From contig JALOPW010000004.1 in the NCBI GenBank assembly GCA_025453675.1, positions 1 to 64,000 on the forward strand: 64,000 nt of DNA. Reading direction: 5' to 3'. The stretch is from Methanolinea sp. Its GTDB lineage: Archaea > Halobacteriota > Methanomicrobia > Methanomicrobiales > Methanospirillaceae. Shown piece after piece: positions 8,917 to 18,901 of this stretch. Under the pieces are notes generated by a model. It was not told the origin of the DNA. It did no database searches and worked only from the letters and a program-made list of their open reading frames with translations. Every line of letters starts with the position of its first letter. Within the stretch, counting starts at the first letter, position 1. A program made the translations under genes and the position numbers.

Positions 8917-8997
8917 CGGTATACCTGCCCTGAATACTCATCTCTTGAAAGGGGTTTTCCCTTCGGTTCTTCGAAGATTATTACAAGATTTGTTAAT

Positions 8998-9519
8998 TTA
9001 AGATTTCTCAGACTGCTGTGTTTTTTTTATCTTTTTTATAGAAACACAGTTAATGACCGGATCTCCAGTGACAATGTACCGGTGAATGACCTGCCCGAGT
9101 ACTTCAACGATATCATTGACCTTCACATCCTCATCAGCACTGGTGAACATCTTGACCGAGATCGCCCCCGAGCGGTCTGCAACCAGGTATTGCGGGCGGT
9201 TCAGAAACTGGTAATGGACCTTTTCCACAACACCCTCAATCCGCACCGGTTTCCCCACCATCCCTTCGTTGATCAGTTTGATCCGTACCGTCTTTGCCTG
9301 TGCAGCATAGAGTGGTGTCAGATCGGCATACTCCTTGCGGCTCATATAATTGAGGGCAGTAGGGATCAAAAGAAGCATCAAAAGGCATGGGATCAACCAG
9401 ATGAGCTGGGATCTCACCTCCGGACTGAACACGGATGCTACCAGCAAAAAAATGGTGAAGATGACAAACACCGCAACCGCGAGGATTGAAACCTTCACAT
9501 CGACATTTCCGATTTTCAT
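8998..9519 (-). CDS. Membrane-anchored OB-fold protein
   Basis: Two membrane helices fill residues about 10-32 and 37-57 (VSILAVAVFVIFTIFLLVAS and LIWLIPCLLMLLLIPTAL). A soluble domain from about 80 to 160 resembles a nucleic-acid-binding-type OB fold: VGKPVRIEGVVEKVHYQFL...YLVADRSGAISVKMFT...VKVNDIVEVLGQVI. Similar short proteins occur in methanogens without known function. The lysine-rich tail (KKIKKTQQSEKS) is unusual. It follows fdhC by 23 bases on the same strand and may be co-transcribed with it. Confidence 0.6.
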   Translation of the reverse strand: MKIGNVDVKVSILAVAVFVIFTIFLLVASVFSPEVRSQLIWLIPCLLMLLLIPTALNYMSRKEYADLTPLYAAQAKTVRIKLINEGMVGKPVRIEGVVEKVHYQFLNRPQYLVADRSGAISVKMFTSADEDVKVNDIVEVLGQVIHRYIVTGDPVINCVSIKKIKKTQQSEKS

Positions 9520-9542
9520 CGGAAAAAATATAGGTGGTTAAT

Positions 9543-10421
9543 CTACTTCAGTGCTGCGATCTCTTTGCGGAACGCAACCCAGTAGATGACACCGACGAAG
9601 AACAAGCCTCCGACGATGTTACCAAGCGTAACCGGGATGACATTACTCGTCCACATTGTAACCCAGTTAATGCTTGCGTTAATCTTTGTGGGATCAGTGA
9701 TGAATCCCTGGGTGAAGATACCTGCCGGGATGAAGTACATGTTGGCGATTGAGTGTTCCAGCCCGCTGGAAACGAAGGCCATGATCGGGAACCAGATCCC
9801 GAAGAACTTGCCTGCCGCATCGTCAGCGCAGATACCGAGCAGGATGGCGAGGTTGACAAGGTAGTTGCAGCCAATTCCCTTCAGGAAAGCTGACCACATA
9901 CCCATCGTGCCGACATAACTCACCTTTGCACCTGCAATCGCTATTGCACGGGAACCAAATGCGGTGACCGTACCGACTCCTGCCGCATCAAATGCAACAT
10001 ACGGACCGTTTGCCATAAGATATGCCCAGAAGATCGAACCAATCAGGTTGCCGATATAGACAAAGACCCACAGGGTCAGGACCTGTGCCCAGCTGATCTT
10101 GTGGATGAATGCGGCCATCGGTGCAAGCATCGCGTCACCGGTGAACAGCTCTGCGCCTGTCAGCACGGTGATGATAAGCCCAACAGGGAACACTGCTCCC
10201 AGAATGAGCTGGGAAAAACCAGCACTCGCGGTGCCGTACCGGAGTGCGGCATCGCTTGCCATAATCCCAGTGCTACAGACGGTCGCGAGAGCGCCACCCA
10301 TAGCGATGTATGCACCGGACATGAATCCACGAACGATCATGTTCCATGCGGGGATGCCTACTTTGTACTTCCCAGCATCGCCAGCTTTCGCGACGATTGC
10401 TACTGGGGGATGAAACACCAT
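9543..10421 (-). CDS. fdhC: Formate transporter, FNT family
   Basis: Formate channel/uptake protein of the formate-nitrite transporter family, 292 residues with six membrane helices in two inverted halves. Family marks are GAELFTGDAM at about 89-98 in the first half and SSGLEHSIANMYF with the central His223 in the second. In methanogens FdhC supplies formate to formate dehydrogenase for reduction of F420. No formate dehydrogenase genes are in this window. The start has an RBS-like GAGAGG about ten bases upstream; the 200 bases before it are AT-rich and probably hold the promoter. Confidence 0.88.
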   Translation of the reverse strand: MVFHPPVAIVAKAGDAGKYKVGIPAWNMIVRGFMSGAYIAMGGALATVCSTGIMASDAALRYGTASAGFSQLILGAVFPVGLIITVLTGAELFTGDAMLAPMAAFIHKISWAQVLTLWVFVYIGNLIGSIFWAYLMANGPYVAFDAAGVGTVTAFGSRAIAIAGAKVSYVGTMGMWSAFLKGIGCNYLVNLAILLGICADDAAGKFFGIWFPIMAFVSSGLEHSIANMYFIPAGIFTQGFITDPTKINASINWVTMWTSNVIPVTLGNIVGGLFFVGVIYWVAFRKEIAALK

Positions 10422-10629
10422 TTTTTACACACCTCTCTCAAATGTCCTACCTATACCATAACCCACAAATTCACTTTGCGTATAGGTTCAAAATTAAAAT
10501 CCTTTCTGGTGTTATTAATAACTTTCTAAATGATTTTTGCACAGCATTGGCGTTTTGCTATAATTTAAATTAAAATAACCTGAAAATTGATTATATTTCA
10601 TTCTTTGAAAACAATGGTACTGCATACAG
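10422..10629. promoter_or_regulatory. AT-rich upstream region of fdhC
   Basis: About 200 AT-rich bases between the convergently spaced pyrK stop and the fdhC start. On the minus strand several TATA-like stretches (such as TTTTAATTTT near 10490) could direct fdhC. No single box stands out and no operator was identified. Confidence 0.35.
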
Positions 10630-11394
10630 TTATATAGGGCGCCGCCTTCCACAGGCATCGCGGGAGTAATGCCCAAATTCGCTTTTCACAAGAATGTCCC
10701 CTGAAAACACCGGGCCGTCCCTGCAGACCCTCAACCCGTGGGGATCGATGGAGCATGAGCCGCACACACCCAGTCCGCACTTCATGTAGCGGTGCAGGCT
10801 GAAGAATCCCTTCTCCGGACAGCCTGAATGCACAAGGAAGGCTAATATGGCAGCCATCATCCTCTCGGGACCGCAGCAGAAGAGATAGTCAAACTGGTGG
10901 AGATCCTCGTCCTTCAGAAGATCTGCCACAAATCCGTGATGCCCCAGGGACCCGTCATCGGTGGAAATGGCAAGATCAGTGGACTCTTTGAAAATGGCGG
11001 GGAAGAGGAGATCAGCAGCTGAACGCGCACCCAGAAGCATTTTTTTCACTCCCCCTGCCCGTACAACCGGCAGGAGAGGGGCCGCCCCCACGCCCCCCGC
11101 CACCGCAAGGACTCTTTGGGAAGGTGGAAAGCCGTTCCCGAATGGACCCCTGATCCCGAGCGTGTCCCCATCCCGGAGGGAGAAGAGCGCAGAGGTCGCC
11201 TCCCCGACGCGCTGGACAGTGATAGATGATGCAGACGAGAGGGCCATGGGGATCTCATCCACCCCGGGGACCCATACCATCACGAACTGGCCCGGGATAA
11301 AGGAGATCTCCCTGTCAAAGTGGAAGGTCCGGACAGCAGGGGTCTCCCTGGTCACCCCTGTGATCCTGACCGGCAGGGGCAATTGGTCAGTCAT
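10630..11394 (-). CDS. pyrK: Dihydroorotate dehydrogenase electron-transfer subunit
   Basis: FAD and [2Fe-2S] subunit that passes electrons from the PyrD partner to NAD. The flavin domain has PGQFVMVWVPG and AVAGGVGAAPLLPV; the C-terminal iron-sulfur cluster ligands are in MKCGLGVCGSCSI and the later VCRDGPVF. The start chosen is the ATG at 11394, which overlaps the pyrD stop by eight bases (ATGACTGA). This gives 254 residues, normal for the family; a 28-residue longer frame would run deep into pyrD. It forms an operon with pyrD, expressed leftward. Confidence 0.9.
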   Translation of the reverse strand: MTDQLPLPVRITGVTRETPAVRTFHFDREISFIPGQFVMVWVPGVDEIPMALSSASSITVQRVGEATSALFSLRDGDTLGIRGPFGNGFPPSQRVLAVAGGVGAAPLLPVVRAGGVKKMLLGARSAADLLFPAIFKESTDLAISTDDGSLGHHGFVADLLKDEDLHQFDYLFCCGPERMMAAILAFLVHSGCPEKGFFSLHRYMKCGLGVCGSCSIDPHGLRVCRDGPVFSGDILVKSEFGHYSRDACGRRRPI

Positions 11395-12274
11395 GGGCAC
11401 ACCCCACAATCGTGTCTGCAGGTTCTCCATCCGGACTGTAGAGATCCCTCTTGATCCTGGTGAATACAGAGATGTCATCCATGACTGCAGTCCCTATCTC
11501 CACAGCTGTTGCCCCGGCCATCATCATCTCCAGGACATCGTCTGCACTGGAAATACCCCCGCACCCGATGATAGGGATGGAGCAGGCCTCGTAGAGTTCA
11601 TACACGCACCGCACCGCCACCGGAAACACCGCTCTCCCGGAGAGCCCCCCCATCCGGTTCCCAAGCACGGGCCGCCGCAGCCCGACCGAGATGCGCATGG
11701 CTTTTACGGTGTTGATAGCCACCAGCGCACTCGCCCCGCCGCGCTCGGCTGCCCTCCCAATCTCCCTGATATCGGTCACGTTCGGAGTCAGTTTTACCCA
11801 GGTGGGCACCCCGCTCCTGGCAACCGCCCGGGTGCACTCCTCCACGAGAACTGGATCACTCCCGAGGGAAGCCCCGTACCCCGCGGCGTGGGGACAGGAG
11901 AGGTTCAGTTCCACTGCCCTCACCTTTCCCGAAAACCATCCCGCCACCGTGGCGAACTCGGAGGGACTGCCCCCGAATATACTGACGATGACGGGTTTTC
12001 CCGCCAGGAGCATCAGTTCGTCCAGGAACTCCATCGAGGGGTTGGGAAGCCCCATGGCATTCAGGAGACCCCCTTCCACGGGGACAAGGCATGGGCCGGG
12101 ATGACCCTCGAAGGGGAGGGGGCCGATGGACTTGGTGACCACCCCGCCGGCGCCTTCCGAAAGGACCCTGGAGAGAGAGGCGCCGGTGGTGCCGAGGATC
12201 CCTGCGGCCAGCAGGAGGTGGTTATTGAGCGAAATACCACCGGCCTCGACCGGCCCGGGTACGAGTTTCAGCAT
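11387..12274 (-). CDS. pyrD: Dihydroorotate dehydrogenase catalytic subunit (class 1B)
   Basis: FMN enzyme of pyrimidine synthesis that oxidises dihydroorotate to orotate. The 295-residue barrel shows NAMGLPNPS (about 72-80) in the substrate region and VELNLSCPH with the class 1 catalytic Cys127. Late FMN-phosphate strands are in [29 protein letters not shown] and [13 protein letters not shown]. Coupling to pyrK marks it as class 1B, which uses NAD through PyrK. It diverges from mdh with only 62 bases between the starts. Confidence 0.93.
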   Translation of the reverse strand: MLKLVPGPVEAGGISLNNHLLLAAGILGTTGASLSRVLSEGAGGVVTKSIGPLPFEGHPGPCLVPVEGGLLNAMGLPNPSMEFLDELMLLAGKPVIVSIFGGSPSEFATVAGWFSGKVRAVELNLSCPHAAGYGASLGSDPVLVEECTRAVARSGVPTWVKLTPNVTDIREIGRAAERGGASALVAINTVKAMRISVGLRRPVLGNRMGGLSGRAVFPVAVRCVYELYEACSIPIIGCGGISSADDVLEMMMAGATAVEIGTAVMDDISVFTRIKRDLYSPDGEPADTIVGCAHD

Positions 12275-12285
12275 GTAGAGAAGAG

Positions 12286-12310
12286 ATCACAGTGATTGTA
12301 ATTATTTATT
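12286..12310. promoter_or_regulatory. Shared divergent promoter of pyrD-pyrK and mdh-polB
   Basis: A single AT-rich box, ATTATTTATT at 12301-12310, sits 27 bases from the mdh ATG (12337) on one side and 27 bases from the pyrD ATG (12274) on the other. It reads as a TATA element on both strands. An 11-bp palindrome, ATCACAGTGAT at 12286-12296, lies between it and pyrD and could be an operator. Position supports a bidirectional, near-leaderless promoter; function is inferred. Confidence 0.45.
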
Positions 12311-12336
12311 CTCCGGCCGCAGAATGATAGAAGAGT

Positions 12337-13203
12337 ATGACGACACTATCGGTGCTGGGAGTGGGCAGGATAGGGGGGGAGATTGCATACCTCTCGGCAA
12401 TTCTCGGGCTTGCGGACGAGCTGGTCATGTATGACGCAGTGCCGGCTTTCCTGCATTCCCAGGTGCTGGATATCCAGCATACGGGGCTGGACATACCGGT
12501 GAGCACCGATTGGAAAGAGGTGAAGCACAGCGACATCTGTGTCTTCTCTGCAGGGCTCCCCCGCAACCCCGACGTGAAGACGAGAGCAGATCTCCTCCAG
12601 AGCAACCTCCCGGTGGCGTTCGAGTGCAGCCAGGCGCTCCGGGGCTTTGACGGGGTTTTGATCACCGTCACCAACCCCATGGACGCAAACAACTATTACC
12701 TGTGTCGCAAGAACGGGCTCTCTCCTCAGAAATGCCTTGGGTTCGGTGGCCAGCTCGATTCCGCCAGGTTTGGGCTGGAACTCAGGAAGAAAGGTATCAA
12801 GGGAGACCCCTGGGTCATCGGCGATCACGGGGAGTTCCAGGTGCCCCTCTTCAGCCACCTCAAGGACCCTGTCAGGAACCCTGTGAGAGATGAGATCCTC
12901 GGGAACCTGCGCGGGGCCAGCATGGAGATCATCAAAGGAAAAGGTGGGACGGTGTTTGGGCCTGCCTACCATATCGCCGGGTTGATCCAGGCAGTTGCCG
13001 AGGACCGCAGGTCAACTCTCACCTGCTCCTGCATCCTTGACGGGGAGTATGACTTCAAAGGATGCTCCATCGGGGTTCCTGCCGTCATCGGGAGAGATGG
13101 CGTCCGCGATATCCTGGAATGGAAGATGGACGCCTGGGAACAGTCGCATTTCCAGAACGCGGGTGAGTTCGTGATGGGTCTCTGCAAAGACCTCGGGGTT
13201 TGA
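12337..13203 (+). CDS. mdh: Malate dehydrogenase
   Basis: NAD-dependent malate/oxaloacetate oxidoreductase of the LDH/MDH family, 288 residues, used by methanogens in their incomplete TCA cycle. The nucleotide site is GVGRIGGEIA (8-17) with Asp33 selecting NAD. Substrate residues are Arg76 and Arg83 in GLPRNPDVKTRADL, Asn113 in VTNPMD, and Arg144 in LDSARF. The catalytic histidine is His164 in GDHGEF. The loop arginine pattern favours malate over lactate. Its stop lies three bases before the polB GTG, so the two are probably co-transcribed. Confidence 0.9.
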   Translation: MTTLSVLGVGRIGGEIAYLSAILGLADELVMYDAVPAFLHSQVLDIQHTGLDIPVSTDWKEVKHSDICVFSAGLPRNPDVKTRADLLQSNLPVAFECSQALRGFDGVLITVTNPMDANNYYLCRKNGLSPQKCLGFGGQLDSARFGLELRKKGIKGDPWVIGDHGEFQVPLFSHLKDPVRNPVRDEILGNLRGASMEIIKGKGGTVFGPAYHIAGLIQAVAEDRRSTLTCSCILDGEYDFKGCSIGVPAVIGRDGVRDILEWKMDAWEQSHFQNAGEFVMGLCKDLGV

Positions 13204-13206
13204 AGC

Positions 13207-15681
13207 GTGATGGGAAGTGCGGGTCAACGTGGAGAGGAGGAAGCAAAAGCCCCCGCATCCTGCGATTCCCCCTCCCGAGAACTGAGCGTATCCATCATAC
13301 AGGTGGAATACTCAAACACCCCTGGCGGCCCCCTCATCCATATCTTCGGGAGGGAACCGGACGGGACCGCCCGGCACCTGGAGGTGACCGGCTTTCGCCC
13401 GTACTTCTACGCCCCTGTCGCGCAGGTCGAACGGAGTGCGCCGCCTTCCCAGGCCACCCCTGACTGGGGTGCGGTTCACACCTCGATCCTGGGAGACAGG
13501 GTAGTTCGTCTCTATACTGCCAGGCCCACCGATGTGCGGGATGTCAGGGACCGTTACAGGCATTTTGAAGCCGACATTCCTTTTGCCACCCGGTTCATGA
13601 TAGATACCCGTCTCACAGGGGGGGTGTCGTCACCTGGAACCGCAGCGGACTACCGGGATATCCATCCTGCCGATGTCTATGCGCCTGCGCGGGTCTGCAT
13701 GCTCGATATCGAGTGCGAGGACCACCGGGGCTTTCCCGAACCAGGCCGCGATGCCATCATCTGCATCACCTGCTGGGACTCCTACCTGGATCGCTACTCG
13801 ACCTTCCTCCATCTGCCTCCCGACCTTGATTCCGATGCGTCCTCGTGTGCTGATATGGCCCCCCGGAAATCCGGGTGTTTCGACCCCGCCAGGCATCATA
13901 TCCAGGTCTATCCATCCGAGACAGAGATGCTGAAGGGATTTGCTGTCCACATCCGGGAGACCGACCCCGATATCCTCTCGGGTTGGAACTTCATGGAGTT
14001 CGATCTCCCCTATATCGTCCGCAGGATGGAGACTCTCTCTCTCTCACCCACCATGCTCTCCAGGCTGGAGGGGCAGGTGGAGAGGCTGGCGCTCAGGGGT
14101 CGGGCGACATTTGACCTCCTCCTCGCTTACCGGAAGATGCATGCCACGCAGAAGGAGTCCTACCGGCTGGACGCGGTGGCGGAGGCGGAGGTGGGAGAGA
14201 CGAAGATCCGCTACAAGGGGACCATCAGCGATCTCTGGAAGAGTGACCCCTGTCTCCTCGTTGAGTATAACCACAAGGATGTGGAGCTCTGCGTGGCCAT
14301 CAACGAAAAGAACCGTATCATCGAGTTCTACAGGGAGATCGCGAGGTACGTGGGCTGCCCGCTCGAAAAAACCCTGAACTCCTCGAATGTCATCGACATC
14401 TTCGTGCTGCGGAAGGCTCATGGCAGGTATGTCCTCCCCTCAAAAGGGTATGCGCCTGCCGAGGAGTTCGAAGGTGCGACGGTCTTTGACCCGAGCAGGG
14501 GGGTGAAGGAGAACGTGGTGGTCCTTGACCTCAAATCCCTCTACCCCATGGCCATGATGACCATAAACGCCTCCCCCGAGACAAAAGATCCGCAGGGGGA
14601 GCTCCGGGCCCCGAACGGGGTGCGGTTCCGCAGGCATCCGGACGGACTCACCCGGAGCATCATCAGCGACCTCCTGGTGGAGAGGGACGAGAAGAAGGCC
14701 ATGAGAAACCGTTACCCGTTCGGCTCGCCGGAGTATGTCATCTACGACATGCAGCAGAACGTGCTCAAGGTGATCATGAATACCTACTACGGGGTCAGCG
14801 GGTATACGCGATTCCGGCTCTATGACAGGGAGATAGGTGCTGCAATCACCTCCGTCGGGCGGGCCATCATAGAACATACAAGGAACGTGATCGAGTCCCT
14901 CGGCTCCCGTGTCATCTACGGGGACACCGACTCCTGCATGGTGGCGCTCCCGGGTCTCGGTCCGGAGGAGACGATTCAAAAGGCCAGGGAGATAGAAGCG
15001 GCACTGAACGCGAGCTACAGGGAGTTTGCAAAGAGGGAGCTGAACGCTGACACCCATTACTTCTCGATCAAGTTCGAGAAGGTGTATGAGCGGTTCTTCC
15101 AGGCCGGGAAGAAGAAACGGTACGCAGGGCACCTCGTCTGGAAGGAGGGTGCCACGGTGGACGAGATCGATATCGTGGGCTTCGAGATCCGCCGGAGCGA
15201 CTATCCGCAGATCACCAAAGTGGTGCAGCGCAGGGTGATGGAGCTGATACTCATGGGTCAGGGATACGATGCGGTCAAACTCTACCTGGGAGAGGTGATC
15301 AGGGATTTCCGGGCCGGGAAGTTCACCCTGGACGAGATCGGCATTCCCGGAGGGATTGGAAAAGATCTCTCCGACTACCAGACGGACGACGCACACGTCC
15401 GGGGCGCCAGGTACGCGAACCAGCACCTGGGGATGGAGTTTGCCAAAGGAAGCAAGCCAAAGAGGGTCTATATCAGGAATGTGACCTCGAAATACCAGAA
15501 GACGGACGTTCTCTGCTTCGAGTACGGGGACCAGGTCCCCCCGGAGTTCCAGGTAGACTGGGAGATGATGATGGAGAAGACGGTGAGACAGCCCATCTCC
15601 CGGATCATCGAGGCTCTCGGGTGGGGGTGGGCAGATATCGACCCGTCCCGTACCACGCTCGCCCAGTGGGGGATCGGGTAG
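13207..15681 (+). CDS. polB: DNA polymerase, B family
   Basis: Replicative or repair DNA polymerase with 3'-5' proofreading, 824 residues. Exonuclease motifs are Exo I (MLDIECED, DIE at 167-169), Exo II (GWNFMEFDLPYI, 259-270) and Exo III near YNHKDVEL (354-361). Polymerase motifs are A (DLKSLYP, 441-447), B (NVLKVIMNTYYGVSGY with Lys521) and C (YGDTDS, 571-576). All catalytic acids are present. A GTG at 13207 or the ATG at 13210 starts it; the first 25 residues look dispensable. It is the second gene behind mdh. Confidence 0.95.
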   Translation: MMGSAGQRGEEEAKAPASCDSPSRELSVSIIQVEYSNTPGGPLIHIFGREPDGTARHLEVTGFRPYFYAPVAQVERSAPPSQATPDWGAVHTSILGDRVVRLYTARPTDVRDVRDRYRHFEADIPFATRFMIDTRLTGGVSSPGTAADYRDIHPADVYAPARVCMLDIECEDHRGFPEPGRDAIICITCWDSYLDRYSTFLHLPPDLDSDASSCADMAPRKSGCFDPARHHIQVYPSETEMLKGFAVHIRETDPDILSGWNFMEFDLPYIVRRMETLSLSPTMLSRLEGQVERLALRGRATFDLLLAYRKMHATQKESYRLDAVAEAEVGETKIRYKGTISDLWKSDPCLLVEYNHKDVELCVAINEKNRIIEFYREIARYVGCPLEKTLNSSNVIDIFVLRKAHGRYVLPSKGYAPAEEFEGATVFDPSRGVKENVVVLDLKSLYPMAMMTINASPETKDPQGELRAPNGVRFRRHPDGLTRSIISDLLVERDEKKAMRNRYPFGSPEYVIYDMQQNVLKVIMNTYYGVSGYTRFRLYDREIGAAITSVGRAIIEHTRNVIESLGSRVIYGDTDSCMVALPGLGPEETIQKAREIEAALNASYREFAKRELNADTHYFSIKFEKVYERFFQAGKKKRYAGHLVWKEGATVDEIDIVGFEIRRSDYPQITKVVQRRVMELILMGQGYDAVKLYLGEVIRDFRAGKFTLDEIGIPGGIGKDLSDYQTDDAHVRGARYANQHLGMEFAKGSKPKRVYIRNVTSKYQKTDVLCFEYGDQVPPEFQVDWEMMMEKTVRQPISRIIEALGWGWADIDPSRTTLAQWGIG

Positions 15682-15769
15682 CTGAAGGCTGCACGGTGAT
15701 CTCCCGGGAAGGAGACCATATCCGGGCATACCAAAAAGAGCAGGCAGCGGTAACCACTCACAAGAGGCA

Positions 15770-17119
15770 TTGGAGGGATTGAGGACCTTGATTGATATTC
15801 CCAGGATTGTGATCGCCGGGACCCACAGCGGGTGCGGGAAGACCACGGTAGCCCGCGGGATCATGGATGCGCTGGTCAGGAGGGGATATAAAGTCCAGCC
15901 CTTCAAGGTGGGTCCTGATTTCATCGATCCCACCCACCACACGGCCATATGCGGCCGCGTATCCCGGAACCTCGATGCGTTCATGATGGGTGTGGAAGGG
16001 GTCGCCGAAACCTTTGCCCGGGCCTGCAGGGGAGCCGATATCGCGGTCATCGAGGGGGTGATGGGGATGTACGACGGCCTGGACGGGGGCGACCTGGCGA
16101 GCACCGTGCACGTGATGCGCATCCTCTCCGCGCCGGCGCTCCTCGTTGCGGATGCCCGGGGCATGTCCAGGAGCGTTCACGCACTGGTGAGGGGATTTGT
16201 GGAGTATGAACCCGGGGTGAAGATTGCGGGGGTGGTCTTCAACCGCCTGGGGAGCCCCCGGCACCGGGAACTGATCGATGCCAGCCGCACCGTACCCGCC
16301 CTCGGGTATATCCCCCGGACACCCGGCCTTGAGATCGAGAGCCGCCACCTCGGGCTGCAGATGGCGCACGAGACCGCACCTGCAGAGGGTCTCGGCGAGT
16401 TGATCGAGGAGCACTGTGACATTGATCTGATACTGGAGATAGCCAGTGCTTCCCCGCCGCTGTCCGGTTTCGCATATGAGGAGAATACACGGGGCACCAG
16501 GTCAAGGATAGGTGTTGCCCGGGATGCGGCATTCTGTTTCTATTACCAGGACAATCTCGACCTCCTCGTGCGCTCCGGTGCGGAACTGGTCCCCTTCTCC
16601 CCGATCGGGGATGCATTCCCCGGGGTGGATGCAGTATACCTGGGGGGTGGCTACCCGGAACTCTACGCTGCCTCCCTGGAATCCTCATCCTGCCGGATCC
16701 CACTGGCACACGCAGCTGACGACGGGATGCCGATCTACGCAGAGTGCGGGGGGCTTCTCTACCTCTGCGAGAGCCTCACTGGGGAAGAATCACACCGGAT
16801 GGCAGGTATACTCCCCGCAGATGCATGCATGACGAAAAAAGTCCAGGCCCTTGGATACTCGGACGGCACCTGGACGGGCGGACCCCGTCTGGCGCCTGAA
16901 GGGGGGGGTCGTATACGGGGCCACGAGTTCCACTATTCCCGCGTCGATTGCCACTCAGACGCCAGGTTTGCCATACGGCTCAGTCGGGGCGCGGGTATCG
17001 CGGAGGGGAAGGATGGCCTCTATGCAGGTGAAGTCCTGGCCACCTATACCCATGCCTACTTCTCTCCTGCATTCGCCCGCTCACTGATAGACGCAGCCGC
17101 TCTTTATCGAAGGACCTGA
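15770..17119 (+). CDS. CbiA/CfbB-type a,c-diamide synthase
   Basis: Glutamine-dependent amidase that converts the a and c acetate side chains of a tetrapyrrole to amides. In methanogens the family includes CfbB (Ni-sirohydrochlorin, F430 pathway) and CbiA (cobyrinate, B12 pathway), and sequence alone did not separate them here. The ATPase domain starts with a P-loop ([12 protein letters not shown]), then [14 protein letters not shown] and EGVMGMYDG. The C-terminal amidotransferase domain carries the nucleophile in [10 protein letters not shown] and the late histidine in GHEFHYS. Start is uncertain: TTG at 15770 or TTG at 15788, the latter ten bases after GGAGGG. Confidence 0.85.
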   Translation: MEGLRTLIDIPRIVIAGTHSGCGKTTVARGIMDALVRRGYKVQPFKVGPDFIDPTHHTAICGRVSRNLDAFMMGVEGVAETFARACRGADIAVIEGVMGMYDGLDGGDLASTVHVMRILSAPALLVADARGMSRSVHALVRGFVEYEPGVKIAGVVFNRLGSPRHRELIDASRTVPALGYIPRTPGLEIESRHLGLQMAHETAPAEGLGELIEEHCDIDLILEIASASPPLSGFAYEENTRGTRSRIGVARDAAFCFYYQDNLDLLVRSGAELVPFSPIGDAFPGVDAVYLGGGYPELYAASLESSSCRIPLAHAADDGMPIYAECGGLLYLCESLTGEESHRMAGILPADACMTKKVQALGYSDGTWTGGPRLAPEGGGRIRGHEFHYSRVDCHSDARFAIRLSRGAGIAEGKDGLYAGEVLATYTHAYFSPAFARSLIDAAALYRRT

Positions 17120-17241
17120 CATCCCGGGTGGGTGTGAGAACCCCTGCTGCTCCCTCAAACAAGGTATCTTCCAGGGATAGAGCAGCGGATTTGATTATAG
17201 TTCAGGAAAAAGACATTTGCAGAGGAGACCAGAGATTTCGC

Positions 17242-18894
17242 ATGATGCGGAGCGACGAGGTGAAGAAAGGGTATCAGCGGGCGCCGAACAGGTCGCTCCT
17301 GCGATCCCTTGGAGTTTCGGACCGTGAAATGGAACTCCCGTATATCGGGATCGCCAATGCCTGGAACGATATCGTGCCCGGTCATACCCACCTGCGCATG
17401 CTTGCCCAGAAGATCAGGGAAGGGGTGGCGGCGGCAGGAGGCGTGCCCTTCGAGTTCGGAGTGATAGGGATCTGTGACGGGGTTGCCATGGGCCACGAGG
17501 GAATGCGGTACTCACTCCCCTCCCGCGAGAACATCGCGGACTCGGTGGAACTGATGGTGGAGGCACACCGGTTTGATGGCGTAGTGCTCCTCGGGACCTG
17601 CGACAAGATCGTTCCCGGGATGCTGATGGCCGCGGCGCGGTGCAACATCCCGGCCATCATGGTCACCGGCGGAGCCATGCTCCCCGGGTACCTGGAGGGA
17701 CGCGATCTCTCCCTGATCGATGTCTTCGAGGGGGTAGGAAAGGTTGCTGCCGGGACAATGAGCGAGAGAGATCTCGTAACCCTGGAATGCGCGGCTATGC
17801 CCGGGTGCGGGAGCTGCCAGGGGCTGTACACGGCGAACACGATGGCCTGCATGACCGAGGCCATGGGGATGTCGCTCCCCGGGTGTGCCGCCATCCCCGC
17901 GGTGGACGCGGCAAAATTGCGGCTGGCAAGGGAATCCGGCGAACGGGTAATGACGCTCGTGAAAGAGGGGACCTGCCCCAGGGATATCATCACCAGGGCA
18001 AGCCTCGAGAATGCCATCCGTGTGGACATGGCCCTCGGTGGCTCCACGAATACCGTTCTCCACCTCATGGCCATTGCGTCGGAGGCGGAAGTGGATCTCT
18101 CCCTGGACTCGTTCAGGCGGATCGGGGAGCAGATTCCCCATCTCTGCCACATGCAGCCATCAGGCCCGCACTCCATGCAGGCACTGCACCGGTCCGGGGG
18201 TATCCCTGCGGTGCTGAAGGCACTCGAGTCGTCCCTTGCCGAGGCCCTGACCGTCTCGGGGAAGCAGATCAGGGAGATCGCCCGGGATGCAGAGATTCCT
18301 GCCCGCGGAATCATCAGGAGCGCCTCGGACCCGATCAGCCCGGCAGGGGGTTTGCGCATCCTCTTCGGGAGCCTTGCCCCGGCGGGTTCGGTGATCAAAT
18401 CCGCCGCAGTCAGGGAGGAGATGTGGAGGCATACCGGTCCGGCCAGGGTCTTTGACGGGGAGCAGGAGGCCATGAAGGCAATCCTTTCCCGGGAAGTCCA
18501 GGAAGGGGACGTGCTGGTCATCCGCTACGAGGGTCCCCGTGGGGCCCCGGGCATGCCGGAGATGCTCTCCCCCACGTCTGCCATCGTGGGCCTCGGGTAC
18601 TCGAAGGTGGCTCTCGTGACAGACGGAAGGTTCTCGGGAGGGACCCGCGGCCCCTGCATAGGGCATGTGGCTCCCGAAGCAGCGGCGGGCGGGCCGATCG
18701 GCCTTGTCAGGGATGGTGACCGGATCGCGATCGACCTCCATTCCCGGACACTGGACCTCCAGGTGGACCCCGGGGAACTGGAGCGGCGGCGGGCCCACTG
18801 GAGCCCCCGGGCGAGACCGCTGAAAGGGGTGCTCGCCCGGTATGCAGCCATGGTGGGACAGGCCGACAGGGGGGCGGTGCTGGAGAGGCGGTGA
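17242..18894 (+). CDS. ilvD: Dihydroxy-acid dehydratase
   Basis: Iron-sulfur dehydratase of valine, leucine and isoleucine synthesis; makes 2-oxo acids from 2,3-dihydroxy acids. The 550-residue protein from the ATG pair at 17242/17245 shows the cluster cysteines in [13 protein letters not shown] and [14 protein letters not shown]. Further family marks are [15 protein letters not shown] and the C-terminal [18 protein letters not shown]. An upstream in-frame ATG (17128) would add 38 unusual residues and is not preferred; GAGG lies a dozen or so bases before 17242. Seven bases separate it from the PPK2 gene. Confidence 0.93.
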   Translation: MMRSDEVKKGYQRAPNRSLLRSLGVSDREMELPYIGIANAWNDIVPGHTHLRMLAQKIREGVAAAGGVPFEFGVIGICDGVAMGHEGMRYSLPSRENIADSVELMVEAHRFDGVVLLGTCDKIVPGMLMAAARCNIPAIMVTGGAMLPGYLEGRDLSLIDVFEGVGKVAAGTMSERDLVTLECAAMPGCGSCQGLYTANTMACMTEAMGMSLPGCAAIPAVDAAKLRLARESGERVMTLVKEGTCPRDIITRASLENAIRVDMALGGSTNTVLHLMAIASEAEVDLSLDSFRRIGEQIPHLCHMQPSGPHSMQALHRSGGIPAVLKALESSLAEALTVSGKQIREIARDAEIPARGIIRSASDPISPAGGLRILFGSLAPAGSVIKSAAVREEMWRHTGPARVFDGEQEAMKAILSREVQEGDVLVIRYEGPRGAPGMPEMLSPTSAIVGLGYSKVALVTDGRFSGGTRGPCIGHVAPEAAAGGPIGLVRDGDRIAIDLHSRTLDLQVDPGELERRRAHWSPRARPLKGVLARYAAMVGQADRGAVLERR

Positions 18895-18901
18895 AGGGGA
18901 G

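Noticed and set aside
14440-16164. A 574-codon open frame on the minus strand
   Set aside because: It is antisense to polB and cbiA/cfbB, whose motifs are complete; the frame has no recognisable domain and reflects high GC codon use.
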